Shown here: piece after piece, positions 22,175-35,166 of the stretch
Numbering within the stretch: the stretch's first letter is position 1
Layout of the letters: every line of letters starts with the position of its first letter
From: Montifringilla adamsi
Lineage: Eukaryota > Chordata > Aves > Passeriformes > Passeridae
Assembly: GCA_017590115.1 (NCBI GenBank)
Contig: JAGGNK010011114.1
Coordinates: forward strand, 1,665,733-1,729,732
Reading direction: 5' to 3'
DNA: 64,000 bases
Position numbers and translations under genes: made by a program
Notes under the pieces: model-generated
What the model saw: only the letters and a program-made list of their open reading frames with translations
The model's database searches: none
Told to the model about the DNA's origin: nothing

Positions 22175-24817
22175 GTGAGAACTTGGATGGAACCTGCTGC
22201 TCCAAATCTGTCACTGGCAGGGGGAACCCAGCTCCAGAAAAGCAGGCTGTCAAAAAAAAAAATTGCTGATTCTGTCAGCAATTGGGAACATTTGTGTAGA
22301 AGTGTTCTGTACGCTGTGAGGCATTTCAGTGGCACTGCTCGTGTACAAACATTTCTCATTAGGAATTAATCACTTCTGGGGTTTGTAATCACTGTGGATT
22401 CAACATTTTGCTGGGGCCTGGGACACATGTGGTGTCCTTATGTTTTTGCACCAGCACTGAAAATGTGTAATTTCTTGTTATTAGTACCACTTGAATTATC
22501 AAAGTGTTCATGAACCCCAGTTATGGGCATGGGCCCCAATGTGCTTGGCACTGTTAAATATGGAAAGGAGATCCAAAATTCTTTAAAATTTGGGAATAAG
22601 GTGATAGGCAGCAGCTGAAACCAAGCCAGGAAGACTGGTCAGCACACCTGACAGTGCCTTTATCACCAACAGCATGTTGGATTTAGCTGTCAGCATCAAA
22701 AAACCTGAAATATTTCATTAATTTTAAATATTATTTTTTAACTTCATCAGTCTTCGGTGTTGGCAATACTATTGCATCCAGCATGTAGACCTACATGGAA
22801 TATACACAGTTTCTGACTTGCCACCCAGTCTTGCCATATAAGAAGGTGCTTGAAAAGTCTCAAAATAATCCAGGCAACAGAACAGGTATGTGATATGTGA
22901 CCTCTGCTTCCCAGAAAGTCTTAAGACTTACCCAATTTACATTTAAGCAAAGAAATCTTGATACAAAAGATCATCTATTGTCATATATTTGTATCTATAT
23001 ATTGTCAACCTTAACCTCACCTTGAGGCTGTCTCCTCCTGTCCCACTGACAGTGAGATAAATTTAAAAATTAACCTCAGAAATAAAAAACCCTCACTGGT
23101 TAAAAGCCTCTGTTTGCTTTAGATACTTTCATAGATTTAAGAAAAGCAAATGCAGAGAAGGTTGTTGGTAATTTTGGTTAATTAAATCTCTGCTAAGTGT
23201 TTAGAATGGCAGGTACTGTCCATACAGGACATTTTTTCTGTTCCTTTGTGGCAGTGTGTGACACAGCTGGCTGTGCTGGCAAGACCAACAATCCAGGTTT
23301 CCCCTCTGGGTTCCAAATCCTCAAAAGCCTGTTCCTGATATGACATAACCCTGGATGTGATAATCTGGGGAGTCTGGAAGAACCAGTTTCGCTAACTGGG
23401 AAGCACTGAACAGTGTGAGGACTCTGTGTGTTAAAACAAGGCTTAGAAAAACACTTGTGAATTAAAGCGAAATGCAATCCTGCTGCCTCCACATCAGCAT
23501 GAACACGTGTTGTACAAGCCTAACAGAAATTGCCAAATAAACTCTGAAGCAGCTTCACTGTTTAAAATGAATAGAATCCAGCAAAAGGAGGGTTTGGTAC
23601 AGCTCCCAAACAAAATCTGCCACTTGCCAGAAGGTGCCCCTGAGTTGGTTTGGTTTGGTTATTCTACCCACATGCCACAAGGACATTTGTCTGCTCGAGC
23701 TCAGAGCTTCTTTCCAAAATCTGGGTTGAGGGCATCAAACATCCTACACCTCAAGCAAGGCAGCAAACTGGGCTGGGCAAGAAATTGGAAATGATCTTAC
23801 TCTTTTGGAAAATTATCTTTGCAAAGATGCAACTGGAAATGGTGCTGCCAAGACTTCATTCAAAGGAATGACACTGGTATTCATGAAAAGATCAGATCTT
23901 TAAGAGAATAAATCAGAGACTGTAATTCTCTAAATCAGAGACTATAAAGAGAAAATTTCCACATTATATCCCAGTCATTGTGTGCAAATGGAGCAACAAA
24001 GTTCCATGTTTACACCTTGGAGAGTATAACCCACAGTGAGAGGTAAACAGGGGAATACAGAAATATAGAAAATGGAGAAAAAGGCACTGACTCCCTGTAA
24101 CTTCTGTGTGCCTTGGAGAATTTGCATCATAGATGGCACTTCCACTGCAGCAGCTCAAGGAAATAATTTTCAAAACCCCCTCAGATTGTATTCTAACATC
24201 AATTGCAATTTTTGTAGATATTTCCAGTGATGTCTTTGTAGATATTTTCATGATGTCTTTGGTCCCATCCAAACTAGATTATCTGACACACATCACATGC
24301 TGTAAGGGATTTGAGTCTCTCACAATTTTGTACAATTTTCAAGATCTAGACTGCTCTCAGATTTAGGCTTCTAAAACAAATTTCTTTTTTTAAATCCAAT
24401 TTTGTAACCCAGCCAGCATCAGTAATTCTTTGTGTGTATATATATTTATATGATAGATAGACATTTTAACACATTAAAAATGGAAGATGTGGAGAATTTG
24501 AATCAACAGAATTACCAACATTTCCACAGCCTTCTTCCCTCTGCTTCTGCCTTGAAATTCTTAAGCATACTAGCTAACTAATATTAAATAATAAATTTCC
24601 TTTTTTACTTTCCATGAAGAAGACAGAATGTGGAGTGCTGAGCCAAAAGGCTTCAGCACACACCAGGCTAAAAAGTCTTTTGATTATCAGTTCAATTAAA
24701 CACTGAAATTTCTTAAAGTACCATTCACCAATCTTTCCTAAAATAATCAGGATAACATTTAGAAGATATTCTATGTATTTTTTTTGGTTCTGTTATTAAT
24801 GTTGTTAATGTCCTTAC

Positions 24818-24969
24818 CTCCAGGAGAGCTTGCAAGGTAAATTGCAAGCACGAGTGGAGGCAAGGCCAGGGGTTGCCTTGCAGGGCTGCCGTGCAGCACA
24901 GCTGGCAGCCCTTTGCTCAGCCCTGTGATGTGGTTACTCCTTCCTCTCCTAAGCACCAGATTCCTGCTC
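24818..24969 (-). other. Exon-like segment on the minus strand, 152 bp (hypothesis only)
   Basis: Read on the minus strand, an acceptor-like 'tgtttgttttggcacattgcag' precedes a GC-richer block that ends in 'tcctggag|gtaagg', a good vertebrate donor. Only one of three frames is open across the block. The other two have stops, so coding is weakly allowed but not shown. The product, rich in Leu, Pro and Arg, matches nothing I recognise. A long non-coding RNA exon or a chance pair of sites is as likely. Confidence 0.15.
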
Positions 24970-26559
24970 CTGCAATGTGCCAAAACAAACAGCTGGGGTT
25001 TAAAAGGAATCCTTCTGTGAGAGTGCTTCATCAGATCTGAGCTGCTGGGGAGGAGGTGAGAGTCACCCAGGGGACACGCAGGAAACTATGGCAGGAATGG
25101 ATTTTTCTCCCCCGTATGTATTTTTGTAGTGAATTGGTATTTATTGGATGTTCGTGTTGTGTGTAATGTGAGAGGCCGTGGCAGGAAAGCCAATCACAAA
25201 GGGACAAACCCTGAGAGAGGAACAAGTGGTCCAAAATGTAGAAGAATTGCAAATTGGGAGAAAAACCACAGAAATGTTAAAGGACAGAAATGTAAATCCA
25301 TTACAGCCGAGCTGAAGTGCCAAAATAGGACAAATGAGGCCAAAAATACCAGAAGAACCCATACTTTTATGTATTTTGGCAATTCTGCCTCTCACCTGGC
25401 TCTAACTGGAAAATGTAAATGAACATGAATTTAATAATAAAATAGAGAAGCAAACATTGCAATAGAATGCCTCCACAAAAGGTTCATTTCATGCTTGGTA
25501 TATAAAACACAGTTCAGGTGTATCAGAAATTATCCAGCTGTCACAAAATTTTGACAGTGATGTTGATAAGATAATTCATATTCAAAAATCCCTGAACTGC
25601 ATAATCTCCAGTTGTAAAATTTTAGATACCTGGCACCAGAGAGAGTAAAAGGGGACAAAGTATTTCCCCTCTTGATACTAAATATTTGAAATCATGCAAC
25701 GGCTTCCTGTCACTCATAGCATTAAATGCTTTATATTGGATTAATTGATAATAATTGCAATATTGCAATTTTAATAACTTATCAATACTGTGCAGCTGAA
25801 ACATAGTTAAGCCACAAGTAATTTCTATTTTTCCCTTTTCACTTCTTTTTAATACCCATGCTTTTTCTTTTTTCCTTTTAATTTTTTTTCATTATTTTCA
25901 GGCCAGAGATACTTTTATTTCTCTATGCAAGAGACAGAGCAGTCAGCTGAGTTGTCCCAAAAAGCTGGAAGACCTTAACTGGCTGGCAGTACAGGAAAAC
26001 AGAAATATAAATCAGGTTTATCACTTGGAATTTTCATTATCATCACACAGAGTTTGATAGGCATATTATTGCTGCAGAAAAGTGATAAATCTGAGGGGTT
26101 TTTCCTATGTTTCAAGCCAAGAAATTCTAAATTTCCTCTTCATGCACCTTTAATTCTTTCAGTCATTCTTTTTCCTTTGATTGGACATCATGCATTATTT
26201 TCCCAGACACATTATTACTACTCTGGTTCCAGCCTATTTTATTTGTTGCCATAGTTTTGTCTATAAATATTTTCCTTATCTATTTTTTATTTACATATTT
26301 TTTCCCTCTGTTTCTATTTGTGTGTTCACTCCTTTCTTGTTCTTTCTGTTCTCTCTGCTCTGCTACCCCTCTAACATCTGTCTGCTTAAACAATTCCCTC
26401 TTTCTGTCCTTTGGGCAGAGCCCTTAAACATCTGTACACTTCTCCCTTTGGGGCAAGGAAGGGAATTCTCTTATTAATCAAATTATTAAACATTTCCAGG
26501 AAAAATTCCCCACAGAAGCTGTGTGTTTTCATCTGTTTATCTCCAAACTCACTGAGGTG

Positions 26560-26610
26560 CCCCCCCCCCCTTTTTTTTTTTTTTTTTTTTATTTTTTTTT
26601 TTTTTTTTTT
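26560..26610. repeat. C11-T20-A-T19 homopolymer block
   Basis: Eleven C are followed by twenty T, one A and nineteen T. It is a pure pyrimidine tract but for one base. Lengths of such runs are unreliable in most assemblies. Confidence 0.9.
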
Positions 26611-26861
26611 GGTAAAATTCTATATTTGAGTGAGCTACAAGCAATATCCTGAACAAAATAATGCTCCTGATGTCTGTTTCCTACCCAGCAGCTATGCAAA
26701 CAATCCTTGCCCATTTGCAATTCAAGGACAATGTCAGCAGATCAGGTATTTAAATGAGTATTTAGGTATTTAAATGCCTTTCTGAGGTCCCTGAAAATCC
26801 CAGACACGGAGGGATGTCTGTAGAAATGAGAGAAAAGAGATGGAAGGATTTAAAATAACTC

Positions 26862-26990
26862 ATATTACAGAATATCCTGGTTGGGAGGGATATCACCGAG
26901 TCCAGCTCCTGCCCCTGCACAGCACACCCCAAGAATCACCCGTGGCCCTCAGAGCATTGTCCAAAACTCACCAAGTTCAGTGATGATAAT
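26862..26990 (-). mobile_element. CR1 LINE fragment of a different subtype
   Basis: The sequence 'attacagaatatcctggttg', 'gagtccagctcctg', 'cctgcacagcacaccccaag' and 'cagagcattgtccaaaactc' is the reverse complement of an avian CR1 3' region distinct from the 'ggatccaggggcagcc' type elsewhere in the window. About 130 bp remain. The end near 26990 is estimated, because similarity fades into unique sequence. This adds a second or third CR1 subfamily to the window. Confidence 0.82.
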
Positions 26991-29928
26991 TCCAGCAGTT
27001 CCTCTTTAATTGCACTCCCCAAATGAGGTTGTTTTATCCCCCCCCAGCCTTTGGCAACATTAAAAAAGATAACAACTATTTACATAAACTTGTCTCCATG
27101 GGCAATTTCCCTGGCAAGTACAGGAGCTCATTAATGTATCCTGGAGTGGCGGCTGCCTGCTTTGATTTCTTGTTTTTTCTAGGTATTTCACAAAGCTCTC
27201 CAACTCATCCTTTCACCCAAATTATTTTGTCAGAGATATTGAGCCCAGCCACCCGTTTGTTCTTGTAAATGCCATCCGTTCCAGCCCAGTGAGCCTTGGC
27301 AGTCCTTGCTGCTGGGGATGTGTTGTCTCCTGCACCTGCATCAGATCCTCGGACTGCAGTCAGCTCAGCTGCCACAGCCCCATCATCTGTGCATCACAAA
27401 CCTCAGGGAGAGAAACTAAACCTGAAATGTCCCATTGCAGTTAAGATGATTTCCAACAACTTCTCCCTAATCCTAACCTCCCTGCTCCCTGGCATGGGTT
27501 TTGCATGGAAATAACAAGACCCCTGCCCTTTCCCTTCAGGAGCCACACTGAAACCGGTCCATTGCTTCACAGTTCCTTCACGGCTGAGCTTGGCATCCTG
27601 GCACAAAAATCTTCCTCCAGATCCCAGACATGTTGCAAAAGATTCAAGGGATAAAGGCAGTATAAAATTGGAAGTTGGCCAATGAGGAAAAAACCTATTT
27701 GTTTCACTGGCCTGATGAACATTCATTTATTTAAGACCAGGCTGAAATAGGCCCCTGAAGGATGATCTAATAAAGCTTTAAAAGTGTCACCTTGCAGTCA
27801 GCTTGCTTTATTGTCAGTGAGTCAAGGATGGGACACAGAGCAGGTCCTTGACAGCCAGCACAAGGATTTAAACATCCATTTAAGGGAGGTTTAACTGGTG
27901 CTTGCCACCACTTCTACATGGGTGATATGTGTTATTTCTTGCATTTTTATGAGGTTACATAACATCAAGTTCATGTGGTTTGCTTAATGCTGGTACAAAA
28001 CACAGCTTAGGAGGATGCAGCAGAAAATCTGTTTTGCAGATGTTTGCTTTTCCTAGCTAGCTTGGCTTTTCTTACAGAGTGGAGGGTGATGGTGGTTTCA
28101 GAGATTCCTCTGCTGCTGATCATGTTTACTGCAAATTACAGGGTAATAATTCCACCAGAGCCTTTTATCAAGGACAAATTATGATGAGAGACTCCAAAAT
28201 TAAACCTTTCTTCTGACTAGTTGTAGGTGAAGATACTGGCTTCTCTTCTTTTTAAGGTCGCCTGATACCACCCAACTTTCACAAAAAGAATTTTACCAGA
28301 CCAATTGAAAAGAGGTTTCCATAGCACGTTTCCAAATGCCTTGGAACTCAAACTACATAATTCAAATTTTTCTGAGACATTCTTGTCAAAGATATATATT
28401 CTGCTAGCCCCGATAATGTCCATATCATGGCAAAGAAAGGTTTTTAAAAGTTTGTTCATGCTTAGGAAAAATTTCTTCAACTGCTGGTCCATATTGTGTC
28501 TGGGCACTGAACCACCACTGTTTCTGCTGAAACAGAAATTCACAATATCTAATCATGTGGTATTTGTGCAACACAGTTTGAAGTTTCTGTGGGGATTGTT
28601 TCAATGCCCTGATATTGCAGCAGTCCTGAAAACCTCACCTCTGGTTTGGCCAGGGAAACAAAATCCTGACTTCAGGAAACACCAGACTGCAAAGGCTCTG
28701 TGGGTGTCATACAAATCAATTCCTCACAGATTAGCCCAAAGTCATCCCACCAGGTTAATATCCCACTGAAGTCAGGGAGCCTCGTTATATTTTAATGCTC
28801 AGATGTTAAACTTCAGGAAGCCACCCACAGTTCTGTGCTGTTGGCATCAGTCACAACTTAATCCTTGGACTTTTTAGCAAAATGATGGGTCATATTTTCA
28901 AATTTTAATATTAAACCTGTTGAAACTGGTTCTGAGAATTTGAGTGGTAAAATTGTTCTCATCCAATCAAGAAACAGAAGCAGCAACAAGTGATTCATAG
29001 CCAGTTGTAAACCTTCCCATTTCTGAGAGTCACAATTGACCAAAATATATTTTCACTAAGTCTTTGACAAAGAATTTTTCAGTAATTAAGAGTATACAGA
29101 CTGCAGAAGCCTAGTTCTACACAAATTGGCCTTTGCAGTCAAAAGCAGGGCTGAAATATCTCTTAAAATAATGAAGTATTTTTCTAATTCTTCCCGTTCT
29201 CCAGTATCTAAATGCAGTCAAATATTACAGCAATGAGCACAAATACATATTATATTATGTATCTACCTAGTCAGAATATTTTCTTTTAGTTATTAACACC
29301 ACTTTTAAACAGTGTCTTCGTTGCTGAATTACTGGCAAGAACCAGTTACAAACACCGTGGAGCTCCTGAATGCTGAGCAGCATTTTGGCTGCCTATATCC
29401 ATATTGTAACATGCATCTCAAACCACCACCAATTCAAACTGTATTTAATGTGGGTATTCTTACCACAGTAACCAAAATTAATGGGAAATTGAGGGCCAAA
29501 TTTTTCTCAGACCAGCAGAACAGAAAGAAGCCCAATGTGTTCCTTCCTTAGTTTTATCTCTAAATGTAAGCTCTGTATGCACTCAGATCAGGCCAAAACA
29601 GGTTATTCCTGGTTTGTGCTTTTGCTGCAGCTACACCCCTACCTCCACACCCACTGTGGATGCAGGGAGAGATGGTAAAACATTAATAATTTTAGTTACA
29701 TTTAGATTTTTCTTCTCCTGTGAGAGCTGTCAGTGTTTAGCAATAGCAGCACTCAGCACTCCAATATTTAAAACCACCTCTCTTTGTCCACAGCAATTAC
29801 CAAGAATGAAGATAAAGCTGCAGGAGACACTTGCTTTATTCCCACAGAAGCAGCACCTTGTCAATTTGAGGTCAAACACCAAGTTAGAGGCGTTGAATTA
29901 AAATTTAACCTCTGGTTCCAAACTGTCT

Positions 29929-29934
29929 CACGTG
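29929..29934. promoter_or_regulatory. Canonical E-box CACGTG
   Basis: A palindromic CACGTG lies at the left edge of a CpG-dense patch (about six CpGs in the next 70 bases, against a CpG-poor background). USF, MYC/MAX, MITF and CLOCK/BMAL1 family proteins bind this hexamer. No function can be assigned without occupancy data. Confidence 0.3.
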
Positions 29935-29992
29935 AGCAGGCAGGCGAGTCACGCACATCACCGTGGGAGCGACTTGGAGACACCGAAATCAT

Positions 29993-30005
29993 TGACCTGT
30001 GACCT
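29993..30005 (-). promoter_or_regulatory. Perfect DR1 nuclear-receptor half-site pair
   Basis: The plus strand reads TGACCT-G-TGACCT, so the minus strand carries AGGTCA-C-AGGTCA, a direct repeat spaced by one base with both half-sites perfect. DR1 is the class bound by RXR heterodimers with PPAR, and by HNF4 and COUP-TF proteins. It sits 60 bp from the E-box, within the CpG-dense patch. The motif is seen directly; any activity is inference. Confidence 0.4.
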
Positions 30006-30597
30006 GGGGATGACTTTGCTGGTAAAACATTGCCTTTCCTGGTTAAAAACCCCAGAGGACAGCGCTGGAGGGCAGGCAGGAGGAGAATGGTAATGTCATT
30101 TTCATATCTGTCAGGTGAGGGGCTGCAACTCTCTCAGCTTTGGGCATAAAGCACAAAAAGTGCAGAAATAAGGGAGCCAATAACCCCAGTGCAGACATCA
30201 CTGAGCTGTCAGGATTCCAGAGGTTGTGTTGGAGCCCAGCTAGAAATGAAAATGCCTTTCTGCTCTTTCAGCTCTGACACTTGCACCTTGAAGATCAGTG
30301 TTTTGTAATTTTTCTATGACAGCCAGAGCACAGATCTGGGCTGCAGATGCCATCCTGATATTCCATACTTATTTTTCAATGACAGATAATTCAGCAGTCT
30401 ATGGGAAAACACTGTGTTTGTCAGACAGCAAGAGAATACTTGGCACCTGTACATCTTGTTTTTCTGTCTCCTTTCTTTCTGGTTGATTAATAACTCAGCT
30501 AATTCAATTAATATATGTTAATAATTCAACTTATATTTATTTTCAGTGAAAACTGAGAGTTCAACTCCATGTTTAATATTCCTGATTGTGACTCAAA

Positions 30598-30655
30598 CTA
30601 GTTAATTAAATGACTACATTTATTTACTAGTTAGTTAAATGACTACATTTAATTT
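30598..30655. repeat. 29-bp tandem duplication, two units
   Basis: Units at 30598-30626 and 30627-30655 share 'ctagtta.ttaaatgactac' and differ at only a few positions. This is a small local duplication with no coding content. Confidence 0.88.
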
Positions 30656-33600
30656 TTTGCACACATTTGTTTCCTGGTTCCACCTGGGGAATTCCTGCAG
30701 ATATTCCCTAAGACAGCCATTCCCAAGAAACAAACAGCTCTGGTTGCATCACACATAAAAACATGAGCCTCATACAATGTTTATGATATTAGTATTTTAA
30801 ACTAAAATATTTCTAAGAACATGACATAATGATTTTTGGGGGAAAAAAATCCACTTGTTTGCATCAGCAGTGCAAATTTTGTGATTTCTGCCAGCAGCAG
30901 CCCATGAAGTTTTTGCTAGTTCTCTAAAAATTTGCTCCATCTTTTGTCTCATTGATTTCTAAATATAAAGTAATTGTATTATCTGCTGTAAGTATTAGCA
31001 GCTATAATTTAGCATATTTCTGTCTCTGTATTAAAATTTGTACATTTTTCATGTGAGTTTTGATATGGTTTATTTTCATACTTGCCCACAGGCCTATTCT
31101 GGTTTTCTCTATACTTAGGAAATATCAACTAACAGAAAATACGACATCATGTCCACTCTGTTGTGAGCAGAAAATCAAGTGTGTGTGTCAATACAGTCAT
31201 TTCTCAGGGGGAAAAAGGAAGGAAATGGACATCACTCTACAAACTTTCAGAAAAGTGGCTTTATAAAGCAGAGGACAGTTGAAGGCAGCTGAAGGATTGC
31301 TGCAGCCCACAAATAACCCCTGTGATCAGAGTCACACCGGCACTGAACACTGAAAATCAGTTTGGCAGAAGTTAGGCTGAGAAAATAGTGATGTTCCAGC
31401 CAGCCCTTGGTTCTGTAAAAGCTCTTCATGTTAAATATCAGTGCACTGAAGTGGTGGGACAAAGAGAAGGGTGGCAGAGGGAAGGACAATGAAGTGTCCT
31501 TGTGTGTAGGAGCTGGCTGTTTATCTGCTTGGCTTTCTTTAGCAACCAATCTCCAGAAAGACTTCCCCGCAAAATCTCTTTAAAAACATAAGGTCGTGGC
31601 TCTCTTTTACTCCAGCCATGCTCCTGGGGGAATTCAGTTGTTCCAGCAGCAGATCCTGGCCCACAAAAGCATCAGCAGCCTTTCAGATTGTGGGTGATGA
31701 CACAGCTCCAGCACGGATCTGATAAAGCCCTGGCTCTGAGGTTCTCTGGGGAAAACGAGTGCTCTGCTACTTTATTTCACTAATTAAACCTGAAATGTCC
31801 CTGTCCTGGCTGCTGGGTGGGCTGCCAAGAATCACTGCTCTTCTTTTGTGTGTCCCTGACCTGCCATTGATGTCAGCTGCCTCAATTAGCCTGCCAAAAA
31901 AATCATGGGGCAGGGGGGACCCTGCCAGACACGCAGCATCCTTCCACTCCTCTGTTTGCTGCTTGGAGCAAGAGAAAAACAATCATTGAACTCTTTTATG
32001 AGTCTCCATCCTTTGCTGCTTTCATAAGATCAGTTCATGGGTCAAGTCTCCCACTTTTTGTTCCTTTATATCCTTCTAGACATGAGTTTTTCACAAGGTG
32101 GAACACCAGACTGATAGAATTTCCAACAAGAATGACAGATTTTCTTTTTTTTTCCTACAAAACTCTTAGAAATTATTTTTGCTCCTCCTGCACTCACAGC
32201 ACAACCAACCAAACAAATCCAATAGCCTGGGAAGGAACATGTTTGACATGAGCAGAAGTTCATATTGATATATTCCCTAAAGCCATTTTCCAAATCTCTG
32301 CAGTCTCAGGAAAGGCTGAACTTGTGGAAAAAATCTTCATCTCTTAAATATACACAGTTATATAAAAATCTCTTCCTCTTCTAATGCAGATTTTGAATGG
32401 ATTAGCTGAGTTTTCCAACAAAAAAGGATCTAATTCAAAAGGTAATCAAGGTTTGGCTATATTGTGGAATTTGTGTTTGGTACCTTTAATAAACCCATTC
32501 ACTAATGCTTGGTCTGAGGACATGAAACTAAAAATGCCTTCCTTTGATGGCACTGATTTTTGAGAATGTATTATTCAAGTAACAAACACTCCTTTTTATG
32601 GAGATTCTATCCTAATAAACACATCTGTAGCTTTTGATGAACAAAAAATAAGGGAATAAAGAATTTGAATCCTTGAATTGCGCAGATATCCTACATTTGG
32701 CAAGGATTTTTAGGCTCCAGCCAAGTTTCGATGACTGAGAAAGATCTCTGTGTGAGTTTCATTAGTGAGAGGACTTAGTCCTATAAATCCCCTGGGTACT
32801 GACAGAAAATAAAATGATCCATGCCTGCTAAAAGGGATTGGAATGGAAATATCTGAAATACCTGAATTTGAGATAAATATTGGTAAGTTAATTTGCCATC
32901 TCTTTGCTAAAAGCAGAAATTATTCATTCTGTTTTTAGTCTTTCGAGCAAGGAGGGTTGCATCCAACATTCCTGAGCAAAATCCTTCCAACACACAGCAA
33001 GATTTCCCTGGAATTATTGGGATTATTTGCTGATATAAGTAGTGAATATATTCCATTCTTGATGGCCATTGCACCTTCCTCTGGCAGAATTTCCTGACTT
33101 TCTGGGTGGGTGTCCCAGATCTGGCTGAGATAAAGAATTTTCTCCCTGGTAGCTGGTGTGTTTTGAATTTAGGACGAGAATGGTGTTGATAATGATGTTT
33201 TAGTCGCTGTCAGGGTTAAGCCACAACACTTGTCACTTCTAAAGCTGTCACCACAGAACTTGTCACCTCCAAACTCGCTCCTCTCCCTTCCCCAGAGCTC
33301 TTCTCAGCAGCCCATGGCAAGGATCCCACAGAACACACAGAAATGGGACATTTCTGGGCTTCTGCCAGGGTCCCAAATTTAGGATTTTTAACACACAAGA
33401 CAAGCCAGTGGTGCTTGTACTGGGCAGGGCTGCAGCAAATTTCGTGTCCAGCCCTGTTTGTGCCCAGCCACCACTCCTGAGCACAGACCTCAGTGTCTCA
33501 GGTGATTCTGTCTCGTTGGTTTGTTCCACTGACCTGTTGTATTGCAGTGAAATCCTTCTCAAACACTAGATTTGTGAATCAGAGTGAACATTCATTGGAG

Positions 33601-35108
33601 CATTCACAGCCCAGTGCCATGCCATAGTTTTTTTTTTTCTGAAACAAACCCAGCCAAAAGAAAAACTGAAAAAAAAAAAAAAAGGAAAAAACCATCAGAA
33701 TGCAGTAAGTTTTCCTTATTTTCTCTCCAATTTTTATAGTGTGGAATCTTTTAGAGGAGTAGCCAAAGGGAATAAATGGATTAAAATCACAGCTTTCCAT
33801 TGTTCCAGTTGTAACTGAAACAAAATGAAAAGTGATACAAAAAACATCCAAACTCCCTTCAGAGCAACTCTTGCTGCACCAACAGAGTTGATGTTTATTT
33901 AAATATTGAAGGGTGGATAACAGAATAAAATTACCTAAAGCATTTTGTTGCATGTTGGCACAATCTTAATTAACTCAATATCAACAAAACTCAAACACAC
34001 ATGAGAGAAAAGCAGTTTAAGAGAGACTTTAAATAGAAGGAATAATAAACAGCATTTATGCAAAGAAGATGAAGCAATGTTTTTTTTTTTTTAGGATTTA
34101 AATGCATTTAACACCCTAAACAATGTTGGTTTATTTACAAATTCATTATAAATTCTAGGCATGGGGGTTGTGTTGGTACATTGAGGGAACTTAAAAGGAA
34201 AAAAAGAGAAAAAATTGAAAGTGGTGTGACTGTATCACCCATAAAGCTGTGCCATAAAGTTACAATTCTAACATTCATGGCATCATGAATCAGAATTATA
34301 TTGATATTGAATTAAGATGATGGAAAGTAACAGGGCTGAATTAGCATGGGTAGAATGAATTAGGCAAGATGGTAACAAAATAATGGAAAAGCAGGAACAT
34401 GGAAAATCTGATGCCTCCAATAGTTAGGTAATGTATTGAAAAGCAGAACAGATGAAAATTGTGTATATACATACACTAAAAAATTCTCACAGTTGCTGCC
34501 AGGAATCTTAATTTTGCCCAGAGCCATGGATTATTAATAAAATAGCCAAATCTAAACACAAATAAATCCATTGTGTTCAGAAGATGAAAGAATTATAAAT
34601 TGTTGTAAAATGCCATTTCTCTGAATTGAGCAGCATCCAACTCAACTTTATAAGCAACAGCTGTGAAAAAATTTGCATGGCAAAAAAAAAGAAAAAAAAA
34701 AAAAAGAATTCAGAAACAAAACAACTACACAGTTGGGGAATAGATGTTCTGGACTGTTGCTCTCTTGGCTGCCAGAGGAAATATTTGGTGTCAACATGAA
34801 CAAATAAATATTGTATGTCTGAGTCACCATTTCGAGCCCAGAACTGCTCAGTCAATGGCAATGTGTATTAACAGGATTGCAATTCTTTCCCAGCATTTTC
34901 AATGTATAAGCAAGAGCCTTCAGGAAAAATAAACAATAGAGGCTGTCCATGGGTGAAATGTGAGGGGAAAGGTTTTGGGTTGCCATCGGTGTTTCTAATT
35001 TTTACTATTTCGATGTGTACTTATTAAGATTTTTAAAGAGGTGCCTCTGCCTGAATTAAGGGGCAAATGAAGTCAATAGTGTGGATTTTATTTAATAGTA
35101 AATGTGAA

Positions 35109-35166
35109 AGATTGAGAGAGAGAGAGAAATAGAAAAAGAGGTGGTGAGGGGGGAGAGAAAGAGAGT
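35109..35166. repeat. GA-rich purine tract
   Basis: Mostly G and A, including a run of GA dinucleotides at 35114-35127, then less regular purine-rich sequence to 35166. It is too impure to be a strict microsatellite. Confidence 0.75.

Larger units (their letters stand above)
18019..26559. other. Long unique non-coding stretch
   Basis: No gene is supported. Contents I can name: the AT palindromic tract at 19498-19590, a 13-bp direct repeat at 19751-19776 (ggaattcatctga twice), paired A-runs at 21485-21532, and a TA-rich patch at 24434-24460. Two exon-like segments are listed separately (22114-22174 and 24818-24969). All open frames are under 120 codons. Confidence 0.6.

Noticed and set aside
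28217..28769. Overlapping open frames of 154 (plus) and 108 (minus) codons
   Set aside because: Both strands are open in AT-rich sequence, the peptides match nothing I know, and no convincing splice sites flank them.
33216..33562. GC-richer patch with minus-strand frames of 60 and 99 codons
   Set aside because: The peptide is unrecognised, and I found no matching acceptor and donor on the minus strand.
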